Part shown: one piece after another, positions 56,791 to 64,000 of the stretch | Layout: every line of letters begins with the position of its first letter | How positions within the stretch are numbered: position 1 is the first letter of the stretch | Assembly (NCBI GenBank): GCA_035575135.1 | Contig: DATLYE010000048.1 | Coordinates: 62,001-126,000, forward strand | DNA length: 64,000 nt | From: JANWXD01 sp035575135 | GTDB taxonomy: Bacteria > Acidobacteriota > Terriglobia > Bryobacterales > Bryobacteraceae | Direction: 5' to 3' | Program-made: the position numbers and the translations under genes | The notes under the pieces: generated by a model | What the model saw: the letters and a program-made list of their open reading frames with translations, nothing else | Told to the model about the DNA's origin: nothing | The model's database searches: none

Positions 56791-59073
56791 TTAGCCATCC
56801 TCACGGCCGACCCTGCCGGGCTTTGCAGCTTCCCGTAGCTTGGACAAATCCGGATGTCGCGCGATTTCCTCCGGCGAGTAACCGCAACGGCGGGCCCGGT
56901 CCAAAGCGCGGGCCGCTTCCCGGCGGCGGCCGCACAGTTCCCACACGAGAGCGGAGCGAAACAGCACGGCTGGATCTTCGGGCGCCTCCTCGAACGCCCT
57001 GCGGATCTCCTCCTGAGATCGCCGCTCGTCTCCCAGTCCCGCCCACCAGAGGGCGAAACTGGCACGCAGCGGCGCGTCCCGCGGCTGCACTGCCAGATGC
57101 ACCGCCGCCAGTTCGATCGCACGGCGATAGGCCCGCACGGAATCTTCTTTCCGGCCCGGCAGCATCCGGTAAGCATCGGCCAGATTGCCCCACAGTCGCG
57201 CATCCCGCCCGTGAAGCGCCACCGCCTTTTCCATCTGCGTCGCGGCCGCGGCGTAACGCCCTTGAAAATAGTACGCCGTACCGAGGTTGGAGTGAGCGGC
57301 GGGCGTCGGACGCAGCGACAATGAGCGCTCCAGATGCCGCGCCGCATCCTCGTAACGCCCCATCATGACCAACAGCCCTCCGAGGTTACTGTGACCTCGG
57401 GCGTTGTCGGGCGTCAATTCGATCACCTTGCGGAATTGCGTTTCCGCGTCCGCGTACCGTCCCTGGCGCCAATACAACCGCCCGAGCGCATTATGGGCTC
57501 TCCAATCCCCTGGGCGGAACTGAACGGCGCGCAGATAGCTCTGCTCGGCATCCCGGCTGCGTCCGAGCTGCTCGAACGCCTGGCCCATCCCGAGGCAGGC
57601 GTCGGCGTTGACCGGATCCAGAGCGAGAGCACGTTGGAAATCCGCCAGCGCCTCCTCTGGCCGCCCGGCTCCGCTTCGGACCAGCCCCAGCGTCACATGC
57701 ACGCCGGGCAGTGCAGCGCCTGAGGTGACCAGTCGGCGGCAGCTTTCACCGGCCTTTTCAATCCAGGTCCCCTCGCGCGTCTGTTCGTACTTTTTCCAAT
57801 ACGCTTCGGCCAAAGCCGCCTCCGCCAGGCTTTCATTCCTGTTCCGGGCGGCGGCTGCCTGGAAAATCCGGATTGCGCGATCCACGTTCTCCGGAACATC
57901 TTCGCGAGCCAGCAGTTGGCGCCCTGTCTGATACCACTCCGGCGCCGCTGCCCGCCGGTTCCGCGCGAGTTGCTCCGGGGCGCTCCAGTTTGAAACGAGC
58001 CCGAGGATCAGAGCGGTCGAGGCAATCGGAACCGCCATCCTCAGCTTGGACCGGCTGTTCGCAACAGGCTGTTGGATCGCAACTGTCGGAGGGAGTTCGT
58101 CGGTTCTCAGCCGCCTTGCAGAATCCCGGACCTCGTGCGGGCCGATGCGTTCCAGCTCCGCAAGCAATTCCTCCATCTCCTGGTAGCGGTGTTCGGGATC
58201 CTTGACTAGCGCTTTTCCGGCGATGTGCACATACTCTTCCGGCAGATCCGGGCGAATGCAGCGCAGATCCTCCGGTTCGCGATGGAGCAGAGCGGAAACA
58301 ATCTCGGCCTCCGAAGAACCGCCGAACGGAACACGGCCGGCCGCCATCTCATAGAGCAGCACGCCAAAAGAAAAGATGTCGGAACGCTCGTCGGTCCGCT
58401 CTCCGCGGGCTTGCTCCGGCGCCATAGAGCACAAGGTTCCGAATACCGCGCCGTTCCTCCTGGCCGTGGCAGCCTCCAGAAAGCTCGCGAGCCCGAAGTC
58501 CGTCAGCTTGGGCACCCCCAGGGCGGTGAACATCACATTGCCCGACTTCACATCGCCGTGGATGATCCCTTGACGGTGCGCGTGGGCGAGCGCCCCGCCG
58601 ATCCCCGCCGCATATTCCACAATGCGATCCAGGGGCAGGCAAAGGCCGGCGGAGTGCAGATCGCGGATCACCGATCTCAGAGTCTTGCCGGGCAAGAACT
58701 CCATCACCAGGAAGACTTCTCCCTCGGCTTCGCACAGACCGTAAATCGTGGCGATGTTCGGGTGGTTCAGCGCGGCAAGGGCGCGCGCCTCCGTGCGAAG
58801 GCGCTCGAGTGTCCCCGGACCCATGGCGGGCCGCGGGAACTTCAAGGCTACGGGCCGCCTCAGGCGAAGATCCCACGCCTTGTAGACCACCCCCATCCCG
58901 CCCTGGCCCAGTTTCTCCAGAACGCGGTAGTGCAGAATGGTGCGCCCGGTGAGGGTATGTTCCGTCTTCGGGAAGCGGAGACCTGTGCGCCGGCGCGTCC
59001 TGTACGGCGTGGGTTCCGTCGTAGTGAGCGATCGGTCGGGTAGGGAGCGCCGGCGGGTGGGTTTCGCGGACAT
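56791..59073 (-). CDS. Ser/Thr protein kinase with TPR-rich C-terminal region
   Basis: Membrane-spanning PknB-type kinase. The 760-residue protein has a kinase domain (residues 45-310) with the glycine loop LGQGGMGVVYKAW, the lysine in VALKFPRP, catalytic loop HGDVKSGNVMF and DFGLASF, and APEQARGERTDERSDIFSFG. The catalytic loop lacks the arginine of HRD, so this is a non-RD kinase. A membrane helix follows near residue 350 (VPIASTALILGLVSNWS), and the rest is about nine TPR units. Such kinases are frequent in Acidobacteria. The ATG at 59073 is preferred; GTG at 59112 would add 13 residues. It is followed 11 bases later by the small beta protein. Confidence 0.9.
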   Translation of the reverse strand: MSAKPTRRRSLPDRSLTTTEPTPYRTRRRTGLRFPKTEHTLTGRTILHYRVLEKLGQGGMGVVYKAWDLRLRRPVALKFPRPAMGPGTLERLRTEARALAALNHPNIATIYGLCEAEGEVFLVMEFLPGKTLRSVIRDLHSAGLCLPLDRIVEYAAGIGGALAHAHRQGIIHGDVKSGNVMFTALGVPKLTDFGLASFLEAATARRNGAVFGTLCSMAPEQARGERTDERSDIFSFGVLLYEMAAGRVPFGGSSEAEIVSALLHREPEDLRCIRPDLPEEYVHIAGKALVKDPEHRYQEMEELLAELERIGPHEVRDSARRLRTDELPPTVAIQQPVANSRSKLRMAVPIASTALILGLVSNWSAPEQLARNRRAAAPEWYQTGRQLLAREDVPENVDRAIRIFQAAAARNRNESLAEAALAEAYWKKYEQTREGTWIEKAGESCRRLVTSGAALPGVHVTLGLVRSGAGRPEEALADFQRALALDPVNADACLGMGQAFEQLGRSRDAEQSYLRAVQFRPGDWRAHNALGRLYWRQGRYADAETQFRKVIELTPDNARGHSNLGGLLVMMGRYEDAARHLERSLSLRPTPAAHSNLGTAYYFQGRYAAAATQMEKAVALHGRDARLWGNLADAYRMLPGRKEDSVRAYRRAIELAAVHLAVQPRDAPLRASFALWWAGLGDERRSQEEIRRAFEEAPEDPAVLFRSALVWELCGRRREAARALDRARRCGYSPEEIARHPDLSKLREAAKPGRVGREDG

Positions 59074-59140
59074 TCCACTCAAATAATGCAGTTGTCTCGG
59101 TCCCCGTATCACGTACCAGCAGGTTCAATTTTAGGACCCT

Positions 59141-59155
59141 GGTACGGAACGTACC
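59141..59155. repeat. Inverted repeat GGTACG-GAA-CGTACC upstream of the kinase gene
   Basis: A perfect 6-3-6 inverted repeat, with a related GGTACGT half-site at 59111-59117 (minus strand). It lies about 70 bases upstream of the kinase ATG and about 90 before the aldolase ATG on the other strand. It is a candidate operator. Confidence 0.4.
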
Positions 59156-59209
59156 GGTTGCGAGCCTCCCTTGCCCGCGTCCGCTGCCGCCAGGCTCGAC
59201 ATCGAACGA

Positions 59210-59215
59210 TATAAT
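59210..59215 (+). promoter_or_regulatory. -10 element (TATAAT) of the aldolase gene
   Basis: TATAAT ends 31 bases before the ATG at 59246, with GAGGGTG between as ribosome-binding site. This gene has a conventional leader, unlike others in the window. The -35 is weak. Confidence 0.5.
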
Positions 59216-59245
59216 GTCCTTGTCGCGCGAAACGAGGGTGCAAGC

Positions 59246-59908
59246 ATGAAAATCTTCCTGGACACCGCCAATCTGGACGAACTCCGCAAAGGCGCCGAGT
59301 GGGGCATCGTGGACGGCGTGACCACAAATCCGTCGCTCATCGCCCGGGAGGGACGTCCGATCGAAGAGCAGATCCGGCGCATTTGCGAGATCATTGACGG
59401 CGACGTCAGTGCAGAAGTGGTCGCCACCGAGGCGTCCGAGATGGTGCGAGAAGCGCGCCGCCTGGCGGGGATTCATCCCAATGTCGTCGTCAAAGTCCCG
59501 CTTACGCGCGAAGGGATCAAGGCGACGGCTGCGCTCAGCAAAGAAGGCATTCGCCTGAATGTTACGCTCTGCTTTTCCCCGGCGCAGGCTTTGCTCGCCG
59601 CCAAGGCGGGTGCCTACATCGTCAGCCCGTTCGTCGGCCGGCTGGACGATATCGGGCATATCGGCATGGACCTGATCCGCGAGATTACTCAGATCTACCG
59701 CAACTACGGCTTCAAGACGCAGGTTCTGGCCGCCTCACTGCGTTCGCCCACGCACGTCATTGAAGCCGCCCTGGCAGGCGCCGATATCGCCACGATGCCG
59801 TTCCGTGTTCTGGAGATGCTCTTCAACCATCCGCTGACGGAAAAAGGCCTGGAGCAGTTCCTGAAAGACTGGGCCCGGGTGTTCCAGGAGAGCCCTGTGA
59901 ACGCCTGA
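59246..59908 (+). CDS. Transaldolase-family fructose-6-phosphate aldolase (TalC/FSA)
   Basis: Class I aldolase of the small transaldolase family; cleaves or forms fructose 6-phosphate or acts as transaldolase. The 220-residue protein has the motif IFLDTANLDELRKGAEWGIV, GVTTNPSLIAREGR near 25, the Schiff-base lysine in VVVKVPLTREG near residue 83, and NVTLCFSPAQALLAAKAGA near 108, then SPFVGRLDDIGHIGMD. This length fits TalC/FSA (about 215-220 residues) rather than the longer transaldolase B. The ATG at 59246 follows a GAGGGTG. Both transaldolase and FSA activities occur in this group. Confidence 0.92.
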   Translation: MKIFLDTANLDELRKGAEWGIVDGVTTNPSLIAREGRPIEEQIRRICEIIDGDVSAEVVATEASEMVREARRLAGIHPNVVVKVPLTREGIKATAALSKEGIRLNVTLCFSPAQALLAAKAGAYIVSPFVGRLDDIGHIGMDLIREITQIYRNYGFKTQVLAASLRSPTHVIEAALAGADIATMPFRVLEMLFNHPLTEKGLEQFLKDWARVFQESPVNA

Positions 59909-59957
59909 GCCGCCTGTCACAGTCCTGAGTTTGATTCAACCCAAGGAGTGAAGGCAG

Positions 59958-60356
59958 ATGACATTGACATCCGTAACCAACCGGAGAGTCCTGGCGGCCG
60001 CAGTTGCCGCTGCGGCGTTATTTCTTTCCGGCGTCGCTGTGGGCGCCAACACCTACGGCAAGCCGAAATCCATCATTCACCTGGTAGCCGTGAAGTGGAC
60101 TCCGGAATCCACGCCGGAGCAGCGAAAGGCGGCAATCGAGGGCGTCGAAAAAATGGCCGCCGAAATCCCGGGGATTAAGAACATCTGGCTCAAACCCCTC
60201 CGGGTGCAGCCGCGGGACTTCACCGATGCGTTTGCGATCGAGTTTGAAGATCAGGCCGCAGCCGACCGCTATGCCAAGCACCCGGCCCATGACGCCTGGT
60301 ACAAGATCTATCTTCCGGTGCGGGCCGAGAGCCGGAGCTTTCAGGTAACCAACTAG
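59958..60356 (+). CDS. Secreted Dabb (stress-responsive alpha/beta barrel) protein
   Basis: A 132-residue exported protein with a signal peptide (RRVLAAAVAAAALFLSGVAV) followed by a Dabb domain: HLVAVKWTPESTPEQRKAAI, IPGIKNIW, and FAIEFEDQAAADRYAKHPAH, which fits the stress-responsive A/B barrel fold. Such proteins form dimeric barrels; the function is unknown. It starts 49 bases after the aldolase, with AAGGAG at 59943 upstream. Confidence 0.82.
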   Translation: MTLTSVTNRRVLAAAVAAAALFLSGVAVGANTYGKPKSIIHLVAVKWTPESTPEQRKAAIEGVEKMAAEIPGIKNIWLKPLRVQPRDFTDAFAIEFEDQAAADRYAKHPAHDAWYKIYLPVRAESRSFQVTN

Positions 60357-60374
60357 GCGAGTCCGGCCGGCGAA

Positions 60375-60397
60375 GCGGGGCGCAGGATGCGCCCCGC
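60375..60397. terminator. Hairpin between Dabb and cold-shock genes
   Basis: GCGGGGCGC (60375-60383) and GCGCCCCGC (60389-60397) pair as a perfect 9-bp stem around AGGAT. It lies 18 bases past the Dabb stop and directly past the cold-shock stop on the other strand. It has no T run on either side, so is a possible bidirectional terminator or an RNA-stabilising hairpin. Confidence 0.5.
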
Positions 60398-60398
60398 G

Positions 60399-60602
60399 CT
60401 AGACCTGCTGCACGTTCTCCGCCTGGAGTCCTTTGGGGCCCTGTTTGACTTCGAACTCCACCTCCGCCCCGGTTTCCAGCGTTCGATAACCGCTCATCTG
60501 GATCGCGGTATGATGCACGAACACGTCCTCACCGCTGGCTCGCTGGATAAACCCGTAGCCCTTGGCGGCATTGAACCACTTCACGATCCCTCTTTCTCTC
60601 AC
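60399..60602 (-). CDS. cspA: Cold-shock-domain protein (CspA family)
   Basis: Single-stranded nucleic-acid-binding protein, 67 residues. It has the RNP1 motif KGYGFIQ and RNP2 motif VFVHHTAI on a five-strand OB fold (RGIVKWFNAAKGYGFIQ at the start). The start is GTG at 60602, with AGGAG 8 bases upstream. Its mRNA has a non-coding stretch upstream (60603-60823) shared with the divergent gene; CspA-like genes often carry regulatory leaders there, but no clear structure is seen. Confidence 0.95.
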   Translation of the reverse strand: MRERGIVKWFNAAKGYGFIQRASGEDVFVHHTAIQMSGYRTLETGAEVEFEVKQGPKGLQAENVQQV

Positions 60603-60823
60603 TACTCCCTCTCCTGAACACTCCGGGGATTTCCACCGCTTCCTTAGCGGGAGCATACGGAGGCCGCGGGCAACAATACAACGCGGGGCCGTGCGCTTTC
60701 GCCGGGAATGGGAAGAGAATCACTCCGGAAGATCACAACTGCCATGACGATTGTCGCAGAGACGCTGTGTGCCGGTCAAGCAAAGCTGCAAATCCCCCGC
60801 GGCTTTGATAAAGATGAATCCAA

Positions 60824-62191
60824 ATGAGGTCCTGGGCGGCCGTCTGCCTGTTTGCCTCACTCGCCTGTGGTGCGGAACTGCGCCTGGGAGCTGCCGCCGT
60901 CAAGATCACGCCCCCGGCCGGCCTTCCGCTGGCCGGCTACTACAACGTACGGCTCGCCACGGGCGTCCACGACGATCTGTACGCCAAAGCCTTGGTTCTC
61001 GAAAGCGGGGGCTCCCGGGCGGCGCTCGTCGCCTGTGACCTGATCGCACTCGAACAGGATCTGGTCGAAGCGGCTCGCGCTCTCATCGAAAAAACTACCG
61101 GCCTGCCGCGGGAGCAGGTCATGATCAGCGCCACCCACACCCATACGGGTCCGCTACTGAATCCGCGGTTCCTCTCGCTGATGGAAGGCGCGCCGCGCCA
61201 GGCCGCCGAGCGCTACCGCGCTCTGCTGCCGTCGCGCATTGCCGAGACTGTACGTCTGGCAGAGGCGGCGCTCACGCCGGCTCGCGCCTGGGTCCACACG
61301 GGCCGCGAGGACACGGTGAGTTTCTACCGCCGCTTTCTCATGAAGGACGGTACGGTGCGCTTCAATCCCGGCAAACTCAACCCGGACATCGTGCAGCCGG
61401 TAGGAGAGCCGGACCCGGAACTCCCCATCGTGTATTTCGACACTTCCGGCGGCGCGCCCCTGGCGACCTATGTCAACTTTGCCCTCCATCTGGACACGGT
61501 CGGCGGAACCCTGTATTCGGCAGACTACCCCTACACCCTGGCGCGCCTGCTCGGCAAGATCAAAGGCTCGGGGATGCTCACCCTGTTCACCCTCGGCGCC
61601 GCGGGCAATGTGAACCACATTGACGTCAGAAGCGCCGAGCCGCAGAAGGGTCACGCCGAAGCGCAGCGGATCGGGACCATCCTGGCTGGCGAGGTGCTCA
61701 AGAGCTACGCGCGCCTGAAGCCCGCCGCGACGGACCCGCTGCGCGGGGCCGGCCGCCAGGTCGAACTGCTTGTCTCATCCGTGGACGCGGCTTCTGTGGA
61801 GAAAGCGCAGGCCGCGGCGCGGTGGTTCGGCAAGCCTGGAGCGCCGCCTTTCCTGGACATGGTGGCGGCGCTGCGCACGCTCGACATCGCGGACTTGCGT
61901 CGCAAGCCGCTCGCAGCCGAAGTCCAGGTTCTGGCGTTGGGCGATCAGATCGCCTGGGTGGGGCTCCCCGGGGAGATCTTTGTGGAACTCGGCGTGGCCA
62001 TCAAGAAGGCCTCGCCCTTCCCGCACACCATCGTCGTCGGGCTGGCCAATGGCTCGATCGGCTACGTGCCCACTCAAAAGGCCTTTGCCGAAGGGGGCTA
62101 CGAGGTCATCAGCGCCCGCTGCGCGCCGGGCTGCGGCGAGCTCCTCGCCGACGCCGCCATCCGCCTGTTGCGCGAGCTCCGCAAGCGGTGA
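60824..62191 (+). CDS. Secreted neutral/alkaline ceramidase-like hydrolase
   Basis: Predicted exported zinc amidase of the neutral ceramidase N-terminal family. The 455-residue protein has a signal peptide (WAAVCLFASLACG), the motif AAAVKITPPAGLPLAGYYN near residue 25, the zinc ligands HTHTGP in MISATHTHTGPLLNPRF near residue 105, and a second histidine pair (NFALHLDTVGG) near 220. It is shorter than classical ceramidase (about 670) and lacks the C-terminal Ig-like domain, as many bacterial homologues do. The substrate may be another N-acyl lipid. The ATG at 60824 follows an AT-rich run. Confidence 0.82.
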   Translation: MRSWAAVCLFASLACGAELRLGAAAVKITPPAGLPLAGYYNVRLATGVHDDLYAKALVLESGGSRAALVACDLIALEQDLVEAARALIEKTTGLPREQVMISATHTHTGPLLNPRFLSLMEGAPRQAAERYRALLPSRIAETVRLAEAALTPARAWVHTGREDTVSFYRRFLMKDGTVRFNPGKLNPDIVQPVGEPDPELPIVYFDTSGGAPLATYVNFALHLDTVGGTLYSADYPYTLARLLGKIKGSGMLTLFTLGAAGNVNHIDVRSAEPQKGHAEAQRIGTILAGEVLKSYARLKPAATDPLRGAGRQVELLVSSVDAASVEKAQAAARWFGKPGAPPFLDMVAALRTLDIADLRRKPLAAEVQVLALGDQIAWVGLPGEIFVELGVAIKKASPFPHTIVVGLANGSIGYVPTQKAFAEGGYEVISARCAPGCGELLADAAIRLLRELRKR

Positions 62192-62206
62192 CGCGCCGTC
62201 CCGCTC

Positions 62207-64000
62207 TTAGCTCTTCACGCGAATCTCCACGGCTACTCCCCCCACAATCCTCCCGCTGCGCGCCTCCCGCTGCACGAGATCCATGTGCAGCAGCTCGCCC
62301 GGCCTGGCCTGGGAGGGAACGCGGACCCGTAAGCCGAACGTAAGCTGCTGTTGAGCTGCAAGAGTCACCGGGATGTGCGCCCGGACGCCCTCCCCGAAAA
62401 GCGCTTCGGTCCGGAACGCCGGCAAGCTCGCCAGCGTCGGCGGGTCGTCGGAACGGGCTACGCGCACCGGCTGCGGCGCCGGGTTGGCCGCGTTGTCCCG
62501 GCCCGCGCAGTCCAGCGCAACCCCTTCGTCGGCGATCGGCGTTGCCGGAGATGCCCAGGCGGCCAGCCGCAGTCCGGGCGTCCGAACAAACGGGGCCGGA
62601 TTTCCGTGCAGCAGGCCCGCTTCCAGTCCGGGATGACTGCGCGGCCGCAACAGCTCCAGGCGGTAGCGCATCGCCAATCCCGCCCGCAGGTGGGAAACGA
62701 CCACCGGGATCACGATCCAGGTGTTCGGCTTCAGATCCACGATCGTGAGATTCTTTTGGGCCAGGTTATTGCTTTCCCAGACATGTCGGCCCGCCACCGG
62801 CCGGTCACTTCGAGTCAGGACCGACGCAAGCAGGCAGGCGTGCGTTCCGGCCGGCGGCACGAGGTTCCTCGGCCACCGCGCTTTCACGATCATCGAAGCG
62901 CCGGGCGCCAGATCGAATCCGGAGGCCGCAGCGACGCAGGGAAGAAAATCGTCCGGGTAGGAAAACTGCGTTCCCGCAAACTGCTTGACGTGGAAGGTGA
63001 CCAGAAAATGGCGGGCAACGGAGGCGCCACGGTTGCGTACGCGCGCATGGAACCAGTTGTCCTGACCCGACTCCGGCGACTGGTGCGCCAGGCCCCCGTC
63101 ATCCGCGTTGCGCACCCATAGATCGGGCGAATTCCAGAACGTGCCGCCCCATTGCTCGGCCCCGCTGTGAGAAGGTTCATCCCGAAGCCACAAATCCGGA
63201 GCCGGCGACGGGTCGCTGAATCCGTAGACGAAGCGATGAAACGCATCCACAAGCTGCGCATTACCCGTGCGGCAGACCAAAAACTCCTCGATGTCCGTCG
63301 TGGTTGCGGGCCGCTTCCACCGCCGCTTGTAAAAATCGCTCATCAGGGATCGCAATGTGCCCGCTCCGATCCACGCCGCCACGCCCTTCCAGAACCGGTA
63401 GCCGTCCGTGTAGGCTCCTCCGGCCGTCACCCGCACCCAGGGATTGCGAGGACACAGCGTGACCGGCGGATCACTGAAGTTGAAGGGCAGCGTTTCAGAA
63501 GCGCCGTTGTCGTTGTACACCGTCCAGGCCTCATCCCACCAACCGTCGGGCTGGCCGGCCGGTTTGACACCCCGGGCCCACCAGCTGTGGAACGTTTCAT
63601 GACGCAGGGCGCCCGTTGCCGTGGTCGTGCCGCCTTCGTATTCCATGCCGCCCACGTTGAAAAATGCCACGAACCGGTTGCCGTGGACGTAAGGGCCGGT
63701 CGAGTTTTCGTTGTCGGCCAGAAACCCGGCGATCTGGGTGATCTGCGTGTTGAGGTTCACTGCACTGGCGGCCGGCTTCCAGGCCTCGATCGTCACCGAG
63801 GCCCCGGAAACCGGAAGTACCGTGGCGCCGCTTGCGGAAGCCAGCGAGTCGGTGGGACGGATTTCCAAAAGCGGAGAAAGCGCCGTAAAGCGTCCCGGAA
63901 ACTGGACGCGCCAGTGGTTTGGTCCCAGAACGGTCACCGCCCCGTTGGTGATCACGCTGTGCGGTATGGAGGAGTTGACCAGTTGGAGGTCCAGCTGGAG
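62207..64000 (-). CDS. M1-like zinc metallopeptidase, C-terminal part (cut by window edge)
   Basis: The frame runs open through the right edge, so the N terminus is missing. The visible 597 residues contain a zinc motif HETFHSWWARG (HExxH) near visible residue 153 and a downstream glutamate in WWDEAWTVYND, the gluzincin arrangement of M1 aminopeptidase-like proteins. After the catalytic domain (to about residue 270) come two or three beta-rich modules with NVxG-like strands, probably Ig-like repeats, as in secreted members. A start at 63955 exists but homology continues upstream (visible LDLQLVNSSIPHSVITNG). A signal peptide would be outside the window. Confidence 0.75.
   Translation of the reverse strand, partial: LQLDLQLVNSSIPHSVITNGAVTVLGPNHWRVQFPGRFTALSPLLEIRPTDSLASASGATVLPVSGASVTIEAWKPAASAVNLNTQITQIAGFLADNENSTGPYVHGNRFVAFFNVGGMEYEGGTTTATGALRHETFHSWWARGVKPAGQPDGWWDEAWTVYNDNGASETLPFNFSDPPVTLCPRNPWVRVTAGGAYTDGYRFWKGVAAWIGAGTLRSLMSDFYKRRWKRPATTTDIEEFLVCRTGNAQLVDAFHRFVYGFSDPSPAPDLWLRDEPSHSGAEQWGGTFWNSPDLWVRNADDGGLAHQSPESGQDNWFHARVRNRGASVARHFLVTFHVKQFAGTQFSYPDDFLPCVAAASGFDLAPGASMIVKARWPRNLVPPAGTHACLLASVLTRSDRPVAGRHVWESNNLAQKNLTIVDLKPNTWIVIPVVVSHLRAGLAMRYRLELLRPRSHPGLEAGLLHGNPAPFVRTPGLRLAAWASPATPIADEGVALDCAGRDNAANPAPQPVRVARSDDPPTLASLPAFRTEALFGEGVRAHIPVTLAAQQQLTFGLRVRVPSQARPGELLHMDLVQREARSGRIVGGVAVEIRVKS

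Noticed and set aside
1..64000. CRISPR arrays, rRNA, tRNA, insertion sequences or prophage genes
   Set aside because: I saw no direct-repeat/spacer series, rRNA- or tRNA-like stretch, transposase motif or phage gene; weak matches were not kept.

Overview
The window is about 65% GC, densely packed bacterial chromosome with 58 protein genes, two of them cut by the window edges. I see no tRNA, rRNA, CRISPR array, insertion sequence or phage gene. Several traits together suggest Acidobacteriota, probably near Bryobacterales/Solibacter: a Tat-exported Gfo/Idh/MocA oxidoreductase, a TPR-tailed Ser/Thr kinase, a MerR-TPR fusion, a P1B ATPase in the same transcript, and a ceramidase-like secreted enzyme. 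This placement is inference from gene style, not from a marker tree.

Layout. 1-2.2 kb (minus): cobB-larC-metG, each pair overlapping by 4 bp. 2.3-4.2 kb: a MOT1-type molybdate transporter and a secreted protein. 4.2-8.6 kb: the glycine cleavage operon gcvT-gcvH-gcvPA-gcvPB behind a clear promoter. 8.6-11.4 kb: a 63-aa HTH-like protein, a TIR/deoxyribosyltransferase-like protein and a membrane glycosyltransferase. 11.4-14.8 kb: M28 peptidase, DtxR/MntR regulator, UDP-glucuronate decarboxylase. 14.8-20.7 kb: HdrD-like membrane Fe-S oxidoreductase, 2-oxoacid:ferredoxin oxidoreductase (korAB), trmJ and a 78-aa protein.

21.0-32.75 kb is the centrepiece: one eight-gene operon. It encodes a GltD-like FAD/Fe-S protein, a Rieske protein, a b6-type cytochrome b, a seven-haem cytochrome c, and a periplasmic type II DMSO-reductase-family molybdoenzyme (alpha, beta, gamma) with its TorD-like chaperone. 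A CRP/FNR-type palindrome sits about 42 bp before the predicted transcript start. The likely meaning is a conditionally expressed respiratory chain linking the quinone pool to a periplasmic molybdenum enzyme; the substrate cannot be read from sequence. The MOT1 transporter upstream could supply the metal.

32.9-42.4 kb holds DoxX, a secreted helical protein, a baeRF-like protein, rhomboid and ClpP-like membrane proteases, a glycosyltransferase, a polysaccharide ABC exporter, a secreted protein, an aldo/keto reductase and a BsuPI-like protein. 42.4-47.0 kb: nfo (apparent CTG start), leuS and a Gfo/Idh oxidoreductase. 47.0-51.7 kb (minus): ECF sigma factor, zinc-finger anti-sigma-like protein, unknown protein and a TPR-CHAT protease, which look like a regulatory/proteolytic cassette. 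51.8-56.8 kb: MerR-TPR and P1B ATPase, a cyclase-family lipoprotein, a DUF309 protein, a metal-type MerR and a small beta protein. 56.8-64.0 kb: Ser/Thr kinase-TPR, transaldolase-like aldolase, Dabb protein, cold-shock protein, ceramidase-like enzyme and a partial M1-like metallopeptidase.

A recurring signal is a -10 hexamer only 7-14 bases before the start codon, seen at nine genes. This suggests many leaderless or near-leaderless transcripts.
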